A stretch of 64,000 nt of DNA, taken from positions 1-64,000 of the forward strand of contig JAMLHA010000012.1 of the NCBI GenBank assembly GCA_023957475.1, in the 5' to 3' direction. Every line of letters starts with the position of its first letter. The stretch's first letter is position 1. This document shows, in pieces, positions 20,372 through 30,133 of this stretch. The notes beneath the pieces are model-generated. The model searched no databases. It was not told the DNA's origin and was given only the letters and a program-made list of their open reading frames with translations. The DNA is from Crocinitomicaceae bacterium (GTDB lineage Bacteria; Bacteroidota; Bacteroidia; Flavobacteriales_D; Crocinitomicaceae). The translations under genes and the position numbers were made by a program.

Positions 20372-20516
20372 TCATTAGTAAAAATAATTTGTGGCTTATT
20401 TTTATGCTAAAATAGAAAAAAAATATGAAGTAGCATTTTATTTTTTAATTTATTTATCAAAAGTGGATTGTGAATTATCAAAATGGGGGGTTGAATGAGT
20501 AAAATGGAGTTGTGAA

Positions 20517-22307
20517 TCAATTTCGCAAAATCTTATGAATGGTCTCAATAATTGAATTGCTATCGTAGTGACATTCTTCGTGTAATTCCTCTTGCGTACC
20601 GTGATGTATGAATTGATCAGGAACACCTAATCGAATAATTTGAGTATTGTAATTGTGTTCTACCATGAATTCAATTATAGCAGATCCAAAGCCTCCTGTT
20701 GTACACCCATCTTCAATAGTGATAATTTTTTTGTGTTGTGAAAAAACTTTGTGTAGCAATTCTGTGTCAAGTGGTTTGACAAATCGCATGTCGTAATGTG
20801 CAATTGAACTATTTTGTACCTGCTGGATTGCTGTTTGTGCAAAATTTCCAACGTGACCAATGGTTAGCAATGCCAAATCACTTCCAGAAGTGATTTCTCT
20901 ACCTTTTCCTATTTCTATCTTTGTAAATTCAGAAAGTGGGTGATTGATTACTCCTTTTCCTCTTGGATATCGAATGGCAAATGGACCATGTTTTTTTAAT
21001 TGTGCTGTATATAGTAGATTTCTCAATTCCTGCTCATCCATCGGTGCTGCCACAATCATGTTTGGGATGATGCGTAAATATGCTAAATCAAAAACTCCGT
21101 GATGTGTTGCTCCATCTGCACCAACCAACCCAGCTCTGTCAATACAAAAAACTACGTTTAGGTTTTGAAGTGCAACGTCGTGAATCAATTGATCGTATCC
21201 TCTTTGCAAAAAAGTGGAATAAATAGAACAAAATGGAAGTAGTCCTTTGATTGCCAATCCGGCAGAAAAAGTGATAGCATGTTGCTCGGCAATTCCAACA
21301 TCAAAAACACGATCGGGCATTAATTGCATCATTTTATCAAGCGATGAGCCTGAAGCCATGGCTGGTGTAATACCTATAATTTGTTCGTTTTTTTGTGCTA
21401 ATTCAAGTATGGTTTCGCCAAAAACAGTTTGGTATTTTAAAGGGAAATTGTCTCTTTTTGTTGCAATTTCTCCTGTTTCCTTGTTAAAAACTCCTGGTGC
21501 ATGCCATTGTGGTGGATTTCCTTCTTCCGAATATTTGTAACCACTCCCTTTTTTTGTTGTGCAATGAAGGATTTTTGGTCCAGGAATGTCTTTTATTTTC
21601 ATTAAAGTAGTTGCAACTTCTACTGCATCATTTCCATTAATTTGACCATAATAATTGTAAAGTAATTCTTTAAATAAATTGCATTTACTATCTGATTTAG
21701 AATTGGTTAATTTGTTTAATATTTTATTTAAAGCGCCAACACTTGGATCGATAGACATGTTGTTATCATTAATGATTATCAATAGATTGGCATCATTTTC
21801 AATACTTGCGTTGTTTAATCCTTCAAATGCTAAACCAGCGCTCAATGCACCATCGCCAATTACGGCAATATGATGGATGTCTTTATTCTTTTTGTAATTT
21901 TCTGCTATAGCCATACCAAGTGCAGCCGATATGGATGTTGATGAATGACCAACTCCAAATGCATCGTACTTACTTTCGGAGATTTTTGGAAAACCCGAAA
22001 TGCCTCCTTTAATTCTATTGGTGTGGAATATTTTTCGTCTGTCTGTCAATATTTTGTGTCCATAAGCTTGGTGGCCAGTGTCCCAAATAATTTGATCAAT
22101 AGGTGTGTTGTACACAAAATGTAATGCAACAGTAAGTTCAATCACACCAAGACTTGCGCTAAAATGACTGTTGCCAATTTCTGAGATAACATCAATGATG
22201 AATTGGCGCAATTCCGTGGAAATTTGTGGTAAATCCTCCAATGAAAATTTAGCTCTTAAATCTTCGGGGGTGTCAATTTGTTCCAAATATTTTTTTGGTG
22301 TTTGCAA
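20517..22307 (-). CDS. dxs: 1-deoxy-D-xylulose-5-phosphate synthase
   Basis: First enzyme of the MEP isoprenoid pathway, condensing pyruvate and glyceraldehyde 3-phosphate with thiamine diphosphate. The ThDP motif 'GDGALSAG' (151-158) through 'NDNNMSI' (181-186), 'DTGHQAYGHK', and the pyrimidine-domain block 'DRAGLVGADGATHHGVFDLAYLR' are intact. At 596 residues it is slightly shorter than the E. coli enzyme (620). It is a single gene with its own promoter. The 145 bp between its end and the next gene hold no clear terminator. Confidence 0.96.
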   Translation of the reverse strand: MQTPKKYLEQIDTPEDLRAKFSLEDLPQISTELRQFIIDVISEIGNSHFSASLGVIELTVALHFVYNTPIDQIIWDTGHQAYGHKILTDRRKIFHTNRIKGGISGFPKISESKYDAFGVGHSSTSISAALGMAIAENYKKNKDIHHIAVIGDGALSAGLAFEGLNNASIENDANLLIIINDNNMSIDPSVGALNKILNKLTNSKSDSKCNLFKELLYNYYGQINGNDAVEVATTLMKIKDIPGPKILHCTTKKGSGYKYSEEGNPPQWHAPGVFNKETGEIATKRDNFPLKYQTVFGETILELAQKNEQIIGITPAMASGSSLDKMMQLMPDRVFDVGIAEQHAITFSAGLAIKGLLPFCSIYSTFLQRGYDQLIHDVALQNLNVVFCIDRAGLVGADGATHHGVFDLAYLRIIPNMIVAAPMDEQELRNLLYTAQLKKHGPFAIRYPRGKGVINHPLSEFTKIEIGKGREITSGSDLALLTIGHVGNFAQTAIQQVQNSSIAHYDMRFVKPLDTELLHKVFSQHKKIITIEDGCTTGGFGSAIIEFMVEHNYNTQIIRLGVPDQFIHHGTQEELHEECHYDSNSIIETIHKILRN

Positions 22308-22326
22308 AGTCTTGTCTAATTTGGTG

Positions 22327-22357
22327 CAAAATTAATTCTAATACGCTATAAAAACAA
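22327..22357 (-). promoter_or_regulatory. Predicted Bacteroidota-type promoter for dxs
   Basis: Read on the minus strand, TTG at 22357-22355, a 20-bp spacer and TAATTTTG at 22334-22327 fit the TTG-N17-23-TAnnTTTG consensus. The start codon lies 20 bp downstream of the -7 element. Confidence 0.6.
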
Positions 22358-22395
22358 AAATAACTTATCTTTATAGCGATAAATCACAAAAAAAC

Positions 22396-23058
22396 ATGAA
22401 ATTATTTCAATCTATTCTGTTTATTAGCACTGTTTTATTATCGCTGAAAGCAAATTCACAAGATTTTTATTTTAATAACAAGGAAACAACATTGATAAAG
22501 TCGGTAAATCAAACTCCAGCACATTGGTACATTGAGATTTATTCCAATTTATCGATTGAAAAAACATTAAAATGGAAAGCAATTTTTGACAATATACCAA
22601 ATGAGTGGACTGTGAATTTTGATGATCAAACACAAAATCATTTGCCAGTTCACCATGGAGATGAATCAAACTTTACTTTGTTTTATGGTTTAGATTTTCC
22701 TCAGAAGTTAATCATTGGTGCTAATTTTAATGGTGTTGCGGTAAATGGTACTATTTCGTTTGAAATATCAGATCCAGCGACAAATGATAAAGACACTATT
22801 CATTTTCATTTTATTGTAAATCCATTGTCTGTTGAATTTTTGGAAGATAATCAAGTGTTTAGAATTGAAAAACAGGTGATTAAAGTGATGAATCATAAAA
22901 ATACAACATTAAATATAGTTGATAGTCAAGGGAGGGTTGTTCAACAAATGCAAGCAATAGATGAGTTTGATTTGTCGTTATTGACTAAAGGAGTTTTGTA
23001 TTTTGTGCAACTTATTCAATCAGATGATAGTTACTTATTTAAGTTGATAAATGAATAA
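22396..23058 (+). CDS. Secreted protein with degenerate T9SS-like C-terminal segment
   Basis: A 220-residue protein with a signal peptide ending 'SLKANSQ', a central beta-sandwich-like part (about 25-150) and a last ~60 residues resembling the type IX secretion sorting fold ('TTLNIVDSQGRVVQQMQAI...KGVLYFVQLIQSDDSYLFKLINE'). The standard 'hPNPaxd' opening of that domain is missing, so export by T9SS is only possible. No enzymatic motif is seen. It stands alone between dxs and the response-regulator gene. Confidence 0.6.
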   Translation: MKLFQSILFISTVLLSLKANSQDFYFNNKETTLIKSVNQTPAHWYIEIYSNLSIEKTLKWKAIFDNIPNEWTVNFDDQTQNHLPVHHGDESNFTLFYGLDFPQKLIIGANFNGVAVNGTISFEISDPATNDKDTIHFHFIVNPLSVEFLEDNQVFRIEKQVIKVMNHKNTTLNIVDSQGRVVQQMQAIDEFDLSLLTKGVLYFVQLIQSDDSYLFKLINE

Positions 23059-23132
23059 ATTTTAATTGAAAATTCATTTGAGTCTTTTATTTTATATCCT
23101 TCTTATTATCTTTACACCAAACAATTAAAAGA

Positions 23133-24311
23133 ATGAGCAAAATATTAATCATTGATGATGAGCGTGCTATTCGCAGAGCATTAAGAGAAATTTTAGAATT
23201 TGAAGATTTTGAAGTAGATGAAGCTGAGGACGGTAAGCAAGGTGTAGAAAAAGCTACAGCCGAAGTTTTTGATATTATTTTTTGTGATATTAAAATGCCG
23301 AATATGGACGGTATGGAGGTGTTGGATGCACTTTCTGCCGCATCTGTAGATACTCCAGTTATTATGATTAGTGGTCACGGTACTATTGATACTGCGGTTC
23401 AAGCATTGAAAAAAGGTGCGTTTGATTTTATTGAAAAGCCGTTGGATTTAAACCGTATTCTTGTAACAGTTCGTAATGCTTCTGATAAAACCGCTTTGGT
23501 TGAAGAACGAAAAATTCTTAAAAAAACGGTTCAACGCATTAAAGGAGATATTATCATTGGTGAATCACCTGCAATTATGCAAATAAAAGCAATGATTGAA
23601 AAAGTTGCTCCTTCTGATGCAAGGGTGTTGATAACAGGTGGCAACGGAACAGGGAAGGAGTTGGTGGCTCGTTCGCTTCATGAGCAATCCAACCGTAAGG
23701 AAAATCCTTTTGTTGAGGTGAATTGTGCTGCAATACCTTCAGAATTAATTGAAAGTGAGCTGTTTGGTCATGAAAAAGGTGCATTTACATCTGCTATAAA
23801 GCAAAAGAAAGGAAAATTTGAATTGGCTGAAGGTGGGACGTTGTTTTTAGATGAAATTGGCGATATGTCAGCTTCTGCTCAAGCCAAAGTATTGAGAGCA
23901 TTGCAAGAAAATACGATTCAACGAGTAGGAGGTGAGCGTGATATAAAAATCAATACACGTGTTGTTGCTGCTACAAACAAAGATTTAAGAAAAGAAATTG
24001 AAGATGGGCGTTTTCGTGAAGATTTATACCATCGTTTAGCTGTTATATTGATTCATGTTCCTTCATTGAATGATAGAAAAGAAGATATTCCAATTTTAGC
24101 AGATCATTTCTTAACAATGGTGTGTGGTGAGCATGGTATTCAGCGTAAAAGTTTTTCTAAAGATGCACTTGAAGCGTTGAAAAATACTGATTGGACAGGA
24201 AATATTCGTGAATTGAGAAATATTGTTGAGCGATTGGTTATTTTATGTGGTGATACCATCACTGGTAATGATGTGTCGTTGTTTGCTAATCCTAAAGCTA
24301 TAAAAAACTAA
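23133..24311 (+). CDS. NtrC-type response regulator lacking a DNA-binding domain
   Basis: A 392-residue two-component regulator. The receiver (1-120) has D8/D9, the phosphoacceptor D52 in '[10 protein letters not shown]' and K102. An AAA+ sigma-54 activator domain (about 140-375) follows with Walker A 'GGNGTGKE' (169-176) and Walker B 'TLFLDEIGD' (236-244). The sigma-54 contact loop reads GAFTSA (216-221) rather than GAFTGA. The protein ends 14 residues after the AAA+ lid, with no Fis-type HTH, about 60-80 residues shorter than NtrC. It may act from solution or without DNA binding. No sensor kinase is adjacent; the next gene, 15 bp on, encodes a YfhO protein. Confidence 0.88.
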   Translation: MSKILIIDDERAIRRALREILEFEDFEVDEAEDGKQGVEKATAEVFDIIFCDIKMPNMDGMEVLDALSAASVDTPVIMISGHGTIDTAVQALKKGAFDFIEKPLDLNRILVTVRNASDKTALVEERKILKKTVQRIKGDIIIGESPAIMQIKAMIEKVAPSDARVLITGGNGTGKELVARSLHEQSNRKENPFVEVNCAAIPSELIESELFGHEKGAFTSAIKQKKGKFELAEGGTLFLDEIGDMSASAQAKVLRALQENTIQRVGGERDIKINTRVVAATNKDLRKEIEDGRFREDLYHRLAVILIHVPSLNDRKEDIPILADHFLTMVCGEHGIQRKSFSKDALEALKNTDWTGNIRELRNIVERLVILCGDTITGNDVSLFANPKAIKN

Positions 24312-24326
24312 TTAGAAATTATTAAT

Positions 24327-27300
24327 ATGAAAGCATTTTTTCAAAAGAATTGGATCCATTTTGCCGCAATTGCAATAATGTATATTGTAACGATTATTTA
24401 TTGCAAACCTGTAACCGAAGGATATGGTGTAAAACAACACGATATTGTTCAGTATCAAGGAATGTCGCATGAAGCAAAAGAATATAAAAATCAATTTTCA
24501 GATGAACCTTTGTGGACCAATTCGATGTTTGGTGGAATGCCGTTGATGCAGATTTCGGTAACGTATTCGGGGAATCTAATTGCAAAGGCTTTGAATGTGT
24601 ATTATACCACAACTTTTGGTCGCCCTGTTGATATCATCTTTATGCACATGCTAGGATTCTATCTTTTTGCTATGTTGTTGGGTATGAATCCTGTTCTAGG
24701 GCTAATTGGCGCTATTTCAATGGCTTTTGCAAGTTATGAAATCATTATTATTCAGGCCGGACATAATGCGAAGGCAATGGCATCTGCATTTATGGCGCCA
24801 ATTTTAGGTGCATTTATACGCTATTATCGAGATAAATTCTCACTGTGGATATTGTCCTTAGCTGGTTTGTTTATGGCTTTTGAAATAGCTAGTAATCACG
24901 TGCAAGTTACTTATTATTTGGCTTTCTTATTGATAGGTTTGGGAATTTATTTCTTTGTTAAAGCATTTAAAGATAAAGGATTAAAAGATTTCTTTGTGAA
25001 AACAATTGCTTTAATAGGCATCTTTTTATTGGCCGGAATAATTAATTCGGGCAATTTATTATTGACCAATGATTATGCGAAACATACTATTCGAGGTAAA
25101 AACGATGTGACAATTAATCCTGATGGTACGCCTGTGAAAAATCAATCTGCTGGTTTGGATAGAGATTATATTACCCAATGGTCTTATGGTATTGGTGAAA
25201 CATTTACGTTGATTTCACCAAACATTAAAGGTGGTGGTTCGTTTGCTTTGGCAGGGAGTCAGTTTGAAAGTGTTTTAGACAATGTAGATATTTCATCTCA
25301 GTCAAAACAAGAAATTGGCAATTATGGTGCTTATTGGGGTGATCAGCCTTTTACAAGTGGTCCAGTGTATATTGGTATGGTTGTTTTTGTATTGGCATTT
25401 TTAGGATTGTTTTTCTGGAAATCAAAAATGAAATGGGTTTTCTTAGCTGTTTCTATTTTGGCTGTTGCTTTATCGTGGGGAAAAAACTTTATGGGATTAA
25501 CCAATTTCTTTATTGATTATGTTCCTGCTTACAGTATGTTTAGAGCGGTTACCATTATTTTGATTTTAGTGGAATTGTGTGCGGTTGCTTTGGCATTGTT
25601 TTTTGTGGATGATTTTATAAAAAATAGAGCAACTTATGTCGAAAACAAAAAGAAATTACTGATCGTACTTGGTGGTTTGGTTGTTTTCTCTCTTGTGATG
25701 CGTTCAATTGGTAATTCGATAGATTCATTTTCTGGAGCTTCTGAAAAAGAGCAATTGGCAAATATAAGTAGTCAATACACGGCTCAAATCATGTCGATGG
25801 ATCCTCAAGTGTTAATGAGTAACTATCAGTTGGATGTAAACAATGCGCAACAAGTCAAGCAATTTGTTGATATGCAAGTCAAGCAAGTAGAAGATAAGAT
25901 GTCGGATCTTCGGGTAGTACGACAACAGATTTACAAAGATTCTTGGACAAGATCTGCTGCATTTGCCTTTTTCACTGGATTGGCATTGTTTTTGTTTGTA
26001 TCTACTTCAATGACACCTATTGTTTTAAGTTTGTCATTGTTGCTATTAACAACGATTGATTTAATTCCTGTTGCTTATGATTATTTGGGTAGTCAGAAGG
26101 ATGTGAATGATAATTATAAGTATTGGGAAGAAGTTGGATTGATAAAATACCCGGTGATGGCCAATGAGGGTGATTATCAAATTATGGAAATGGAATTGGC
26201 AAATAATAAAGCCATTGGGGATAAGATTGATAAAGCAGGAAAAGAAGCAAATGCGTTGGCTATTGATTTAAGTTACACAGGGCAAGCTAGAACAAATTTG
26301 GTTGATGCTGCAAAATTCTCTGCTTTGAATTTTGCTTCTAGTTATAGAGTGTTTGACCAGCAAGATGGATTCAACAGTAGCCGTTCATCTTATTTTCACA
26401 AAGCAATAGGAGGTTATCACGGTGCTAAATTGAGAAATTTTCAAAATTTGGTTGATTTCCACATTGCAAAAGGTAATAATACAGCATTTGACATGTTAAA
26501 CACCAAATATTTTATCCAACAAGGTGCTAATGGTGAAAGAATTGCTCGATTAAATCCAAATGCAGCAGGCAATGCTTGGGTTGTGAAAAATGTTCGTACC
26601 TACAAAACGCCAAATGAAGAAATTTTGGCTTTGGGAACAACGTTTAATGTTGAAAATACTGGTACTGGAGCTTTGTTTGTAAATGGTACTGAAGTGAAAA
26701 ACGCAACAGTATATGGAAGTGAGAAATTGCAATACATTATAAAAGGTACGTCTGATTCAATTTCGGTGCCGTTGAGCAATGGTATGCGTGAAGGTATGGA
26801 AGTGGCTTTCGTTATGGATGCTAATGGTAAAACAGATTTGGTTATGCCATCAGTGTTTGATACTGAAGAAGGAAAACAATCCTTTTTAAAGTTGGCTTCA
26901 ATTAAAGTGGAAGAAACATTTGATTTGAAAGATGAGGTGGTTATGCTTGAAAGTGAAGCAAGTAAGCTATCTGCCAAATCTTATTCTGGAGAAGGTGTTG
27001 TCACAATGACTGATTACCTTCCAAATAAAATGAAATACACTGCTGATTTAAAAGATAAGCAATTGGTTGTTTTTTCTGAAGTATTTTACGATGAAGGATG
27101 GAAATTGACTGTTGATGGTAAGGAAGTACCCATTTTGAAGGTAAACTACTTATTAAGAGGAGCAGAAGTTCCTGCAGGAAAACATCAATTGGAAATGACA
27201 TTTGATTTACCAAAATACCATACATTGAACACTGTCTCATTGATTGGTTCTTTGATGTTGATTTTGCTATTAGCAGGTGGGTTTTACAATGAGAGGAAGA

Positions 27301-27329
27301 AAAAAGGCAATAGAATTAGTGAGAATTAA
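24327..27329 (+). CDS. YfhO-family membrane protein, large form
   Basis: A 1000-residue polytopic protein with an N-terminal helix (about 9-28), many further membrane spans to about residue 570 and a soluble C-terminal region ending in the family's beta-rich 'EVFYDEGWKLTVDGKEV' and 'LLRGAEVPAGKHQLEMTFDLP' segments before a final helix. It is thought to be a GT-C-like envelope glycosyltransferase, with unknown donor and acceptor. It begins 15 bp after the response-regulator gene and is likely cotranscribed with it. It overlaps the convergent glycosyltransferase gene by 4 bp. A 689-residue paralogue lies at 4195-6264. Confidence 0.85.
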   Translation: MKAFFQKNWIHFAAIAIMYIVTIIYCKPVTEGYGVKQHDIVQYQGMSHEAKEYKNQFSDEPLWTNSMFGGMPLMQISVTYSGNLIAKALNVYYTTTFGRPVDIIFMHMLGFYLFAMLLGMNPVLGLIGAISMAFASYEIIIIQAGHNAKAMASAFMAPILGAFIRYYRDKFSLWILSLAGLFMAFEIASNHVQVTYYLAFLLIGLGIYFFVKAFKDKGLKDFFVKTIALIGIFLLAGIINSGNLLLTNDYAKHTIRGKNDVTINPDGTPVKNQSAGLDRDYITQWSYGIGETFTLISPNIKGGGSFALAGSQFESVLDNVDISSQSKQEIGNYGAYWGDQPFTSGPVYIGMVVFVLAFLGLFFWKSKMKWVFLAVSILAVALSWGKNFMGLTNFFIDYVPAYSMFRAVTIILILVELCAVALALFFVDDFIKNRATYVENKKKLLIVLGGLVVFSLVMRSIGNSIDSFSGASEKEQLANISSQYTAQIMSMDPQVLMSNYQLDVNNAQQVKQFVDMQVKQVEDKMSDLRVVRQQIYKDSWTRSAAFAFFTGLALFLFVSTSMTPIVLSLSLLLLTTIDLIPVAYDYLGSQKDVNDNYKYWEEVGLIKYPVMANEGDYQIMEMELANNKAIGDKIDKAGKEANALAIDLSYTGQARTNLVDAAKFSALNFASSYRVFDQQDGFNSSRSSYFHKAIGGYHGAKLRNFQNLVDFHIAKGNNTAFDMLNTKYFIQQGANGERIARLNPNAAGNAWVVKNVRTYKTPNEEILALGTTFNVENTGTGALFVNGTEVKNATVYGSEKLQYIIKGTSDSISVPLSNGMREGMEVAFVMDANGKTDLVMPSVFDTEEGKQSFLKLASIKVEETFDLKDEVVMLESEASKLSAKSYSGEGVVTMTDYLPNKMKYTADLKDKQLVVFSEVFYDEGWKLTVDGKEVPILKVNYLLRGAEVPAGKHQLEMTFDLPKYHTLNTVSLIGSLMLILLLAGGFYNERKKKGNRISEN

Positions 27330-28375
27330 TCATTAATTTCTTGATAAATAGCTTCTATTAATTCTTTTTTTCTTCTTTCTAGTGGAAATGTGTTTTTGAT
27401 TCTGTCACGCGCAGCTTGATGTTGCACTGTATCGTAATTGTCTATAGCTAATTTTATTGTTTGCTCTAACAAATCGCTATTTTTTTGTGGTAATACATAG
27501 CCTCTAGATTCAACAATCATTGGCATAGCACCAACAGTTGAAACAATTGGAATGCAACCGGCTAACATTGCTTCACACAAACCGTTTGGAAACCCTTCAG
27601 ACATGGATAGTTGCAAATAATAACTCTTGGTAGCCAACATTTCTGCAAGTTGAGTTCCGTTTAATTGTCCTATTTTAATAAAATTGGAAGGTGTTTCTTG
27701 CTTTATCGCTTGACCTCCAACAACGTAAAATTTGCAAGTTGGAAATCGTTTGGCACATTCTATGATTAAATCAATTCCTTTCAATTCAACACCAAAACGC
27801 GTTCCTAAGTTAGCACCAACTGTAATAAATGACAACAATTCTTTCTCCTTAATGTACCATTTATCAATTTCAAAACCATTGTAAATTGTTTTGGTTTTTG
27901 TTTTGATGGAAGGAATGAAATAAGCATATCCTTGTTTAGGAAAATCGTTGTTTTGATAGGTGTAATCTGTTTCAATTAATGTTTCTGAAACAGGTAGTAA
28001 TAAATCGGCATGTTTTAAGCTGAAAGTTAGAAATGGCTTGATGTAGTTGTTTCTAAAATAGCCATATTTAATGGATGGAAAGCTCACTGTATCTGTTCCG
28101 CCCAAAATGATAATTGATTTATAATTTAGGGGCTTAGATAAAAAAACAGGAAGGAATGATTGGTAGCCACCAAATTGGACTACAACGGCTTTTGTTTTTC
28201 GTATATGTTTTAGGATAAAAATAAATTGCTTAATAAATTCAAATGGTAATTTCCATTTACTTGTTATGTTGAATTCACTTTTGATTAATGTAAACTCACT
28301 TTCAAGTATTTCTATGTCCTTTTGAACAAAAGTAGACCAGTTTGGATAAAAATATAGTAGTTTCTTTTTGTCCAT
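27326..28375 (-). CDS. Glycosyltransferase, GT4-like
   Basis: A 349-residue GT-B fold enzyme. The C-terminal nucleotide-sugar domain shows 'SFITVGANLGTRFGVELKGIDLIIECAKRF', 'KSYYLQLSMSEGFPNGLCEAMLAGCIPIVS', typical of GT4 retaining transferases. No signal peptide is seen, so it acts at the cytoplasmic face. It lies 5 bp after a methyltransferase gene on the same strand, suggesting joint action on a glycan. Donor and acceptor are unknown. Confidence 0.85.
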   Translation of the reverse strand: MDKKKLLYFYPNWSTFVQKDIEILESEFTLIKSEFNITSKWKLPFEFIKQFIFILKHIRKTKAVVVQFGGYQSFLPVFLSKPLNYKSIIILGGTDTVSFPSIKYGYFRNNYIKPFLTFSLKHADLLLPVSETLIETDYTYQNNDFPKQGYAYFIPSIKTKTKTIYNGFEIDKWYIKEKELLSFITVGANLGTRFGVELKGIDLIIECAKRFPTCKFYVVGGQAIKQETPSNFIKIGQLNGTQLAEMLATKSYYLQLSMSEGFPNGLCEAMLAGCIPIVSTVGAMPMIVESRGYVLPQKNSDLLEQTIKLAIDNYDTVQHQAARDRIKNTFPLERRKKELIEAIYQEIND

Positions 28376-28380
28376 TCAAA

Positions 28381-29079
28381 TTAGAAATAAGACTTTATGT
28401 TTTGAATCAACTTAGCAAATCCGCTAGTTCTATTCATATTGTTGTAAGTTGGGTTCTTTAATAATACGATACTGAAATAACATGGATTGTGAGTGTGAAT
28501 AGCGTAAGGAATGATGCTGTGTAAATAAAATCCATGTGGATAAACATTGTTTAATAAATCTTGCAAAGACAATTCCTGATCAATAATCTGCAGAACTTCT
28601 GGTTTGTGTTTTCGGTACCACTCAGTTGCGTTTAGGTGTGGTATGTTTATTAAAACCTTTGCATCGCTTTTACAAACTTTAGAAATGTTTTCAAATATTT
28701 TAGAATGCTGTTCAACAGGAATATGCTCTAAAACATCTGGAAAAACAACGAAATCAAAAAGGGTAGAGGAAGTAAATTGTGACATGTCGTCAACAATAAA
28801 TTTCACATTTTTTGATCCGTATTTTTCATTGGCAAATCGGATGCTTTCTGGTGAAATGTCACATCCTAAAAACTGTCCTTCAGAACAATGATTGATGATT
28901 AAACTACTGACCGTACCAATGCCACAACCTATTTCAAGCACATTTGAGTTTTTGCTTAACCCCATTGATTTTAATTTTTTAAAAATCAACCGATGACGAA
29001 TCGAAACACCTACTTTCTTTTGGTTTTTTACAAAATCATCGTAAAATTCAGTAACTTTTTCTGGTGTGATATTTTCCAT
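28381..29079 (-). CDS. Class I SAM-dependent methyltransferase
   Basis: A 232-residue methyltransferase of the UbiG/Methyltransf_11 type, with motif I 'VLEIGCGIGTVSSLI', an acidic 'GCDISPESIRFA' and the post-II motif 'FDFVVFPDVLEHIPVEQH'. It probably methylates a sugar or lipid intermediate together with the downstream glycosyltransferase. A promoter with a 23-bp spacer lies just upstream of the ATG. Confidence 0.85.
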   Translation of the reverse strand: MENITPEKVTEFYDDFVKNQKKVGVSIRHRLIFKKLKSMGLSKNSNVLEIGCGIGTVSSLIINHCSEGQFLGCDISPESIRFANEKYGSKNVKFIVDDMSQFTSSTLFDFVVFPDVLEHIPVEQHSKIFENISKVCKSDAKVLINIPHLNATEWYRKHKPEVLQIIDQELSLQDLLNNVYPHGFYLHSIIPYAIHTHNPCYFSIVLLKNPTYNNMNRTSGFAKLIQNIKSYF

Positions 29080-29096
29080 ATAAAACTTTAGCGTTT

Positions 29097-29130
29097 CAAA
29101 TATACAGTTAAATTGGAATGATTAGAGCAA
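29097..29130 (-). promoter_or_regulatory. Predicted promoter for the methyltransferase-glycosyltransferase pair
   Basis: On the minus strand, TTG at 29130-29128, a 23-bp spacer and TATATTTG at 29104-29097. The -7 element matches the phylum consensus; the spacer is at the long end of the known range. Confidence 0.45.
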
Positions 29131-29223
29131 AAAACATCAAAAATCTTTTGCAAACACAATAAGTAAGTAAAGAATTTTTTTTTTATTATTATTTGTTATC
29201 TTTGAATTAAATATCCACTTTTT

Positions 29224-30102
29224 ATGAAGATTCTAATTCAAATTATTGTAAGTTTACTTTTGTTTGAGTCACATTCACAAACAATTTACGATTTCAGTAA
29301 TAATCCATTTAGTAGTGGTTGGAATTATTATGATGATTATAATTCATCTCCAAATGCTGGGTTTACATACGACGCTATTAATGAACGAATTAATTATTCA
29401 TTAAATACATCAGTTGAAGTAAGTTTTCTACACACACAATTATCAAATCCTTTAAGTAAGAATTATTGTATTGTATTTGAAATAACACCAACAAATGCTA
29501 ATAATTACAACACATTTTTTCCTTTAATTTTAACACCTAATCAAGTAACAGGATCTGATATTCATCCTTGGAGAAAAAATAAAATTAATTCGAATACTGC
29601 AGGTCCAGTTCAAAGTGTAGATTTTATAGCAATTGAAATTTTTAGCAATGAATTACGCTTTTTTAATCATACAGCAAGTAATACTACAAATGTATCAATT
29701 CAGTCAATGTCACCTGCATTCCATTTAACGGCTAATACATCTTATTGGGTTAAGTTAGAAGTTATGAATCAAACAACTGCAATTATTACTATTTATTCAG
29801 ATTACAGTTTAAATAATGTACTAGCTTTTTCTCAATTTACTATTCCAGTTTTAGAAGATATGAATCATTTATACATAGCCAATAGTAATGGAAACAGTTA
29901 TTGCACTCAATATGGTCATTTGGATAATTATTACATTAACATGTGTGGACGTTTGGATATTGAAAAGTTACAATTTGAAAGGACTAAAAAACGTGTGAAA
30001 ATTATTAATTTTATGGGGCAAGAAGTTCATGAACAATCAAATACTCCTTTGATATATATATTTGATGATGGAAGTACCCAAAAAGTATTTATTCAAGATT
30101 AA
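29224..30102 (+). CDS. Secreted protein with conserved Bacteroidota C-terminal tail
   Basis: A 292-residue protein with a signal peptide ending 'LLLFESHSQ', an N-terminal laminin-G/lectin-like beta-sandwich (about 25-240) and a C-terminal tail 'KKRVKIINFMGQEVHEQSNTPLIYIFDDGSTQKVF'. The 'GQEV/GREt...IYIyDDGs.eKvf' tail recurs on many secreted proteins of this group and differs from the classic 'PNPa' T9SS domain. It may be a sorting or attachment signal; that is inference. A -7 element TATCTTTG lies at 29197-29204. Confidence 0.65.
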   Translation: MKILIQIIVSLLLFESHSQTIYDFSNNPFSSGWNYYDDYNSSPNAGFTYDAINERINYSLNTSVEVSFLHTQLSNPLSKNYCIVFEITPTNANNYNTFFPLILTPNQVTGSDIHPWRKNKINSNTAGPVQSVDFIAIEIFSNELRFFNHTASNTTNVSIQSMSPAFHLTANTSYWVKLEVMNQTTAIITIYSDYSLNNVLAFSQFTIPVLEDMNHLYIANSNGNSYCTQYGHLDNYYINMCGRLDIEKLQFERTKKRVKIINFMGQEVHEQSNTPLIYIFDDGSTQKVFIQD

Positions 30103-30133
30103 TTAGTAAGTGATTACTCTTGAATCACCTCAA

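Noticed and set aside
20372..20516. Imperfect repetition of 'ggattgtgaat' and 'gagttgtgaat' upstream of the binding-protein gene
   Set aside because: Only two short, diverged copies; not distinguishable from chance in AT-rich DNA.
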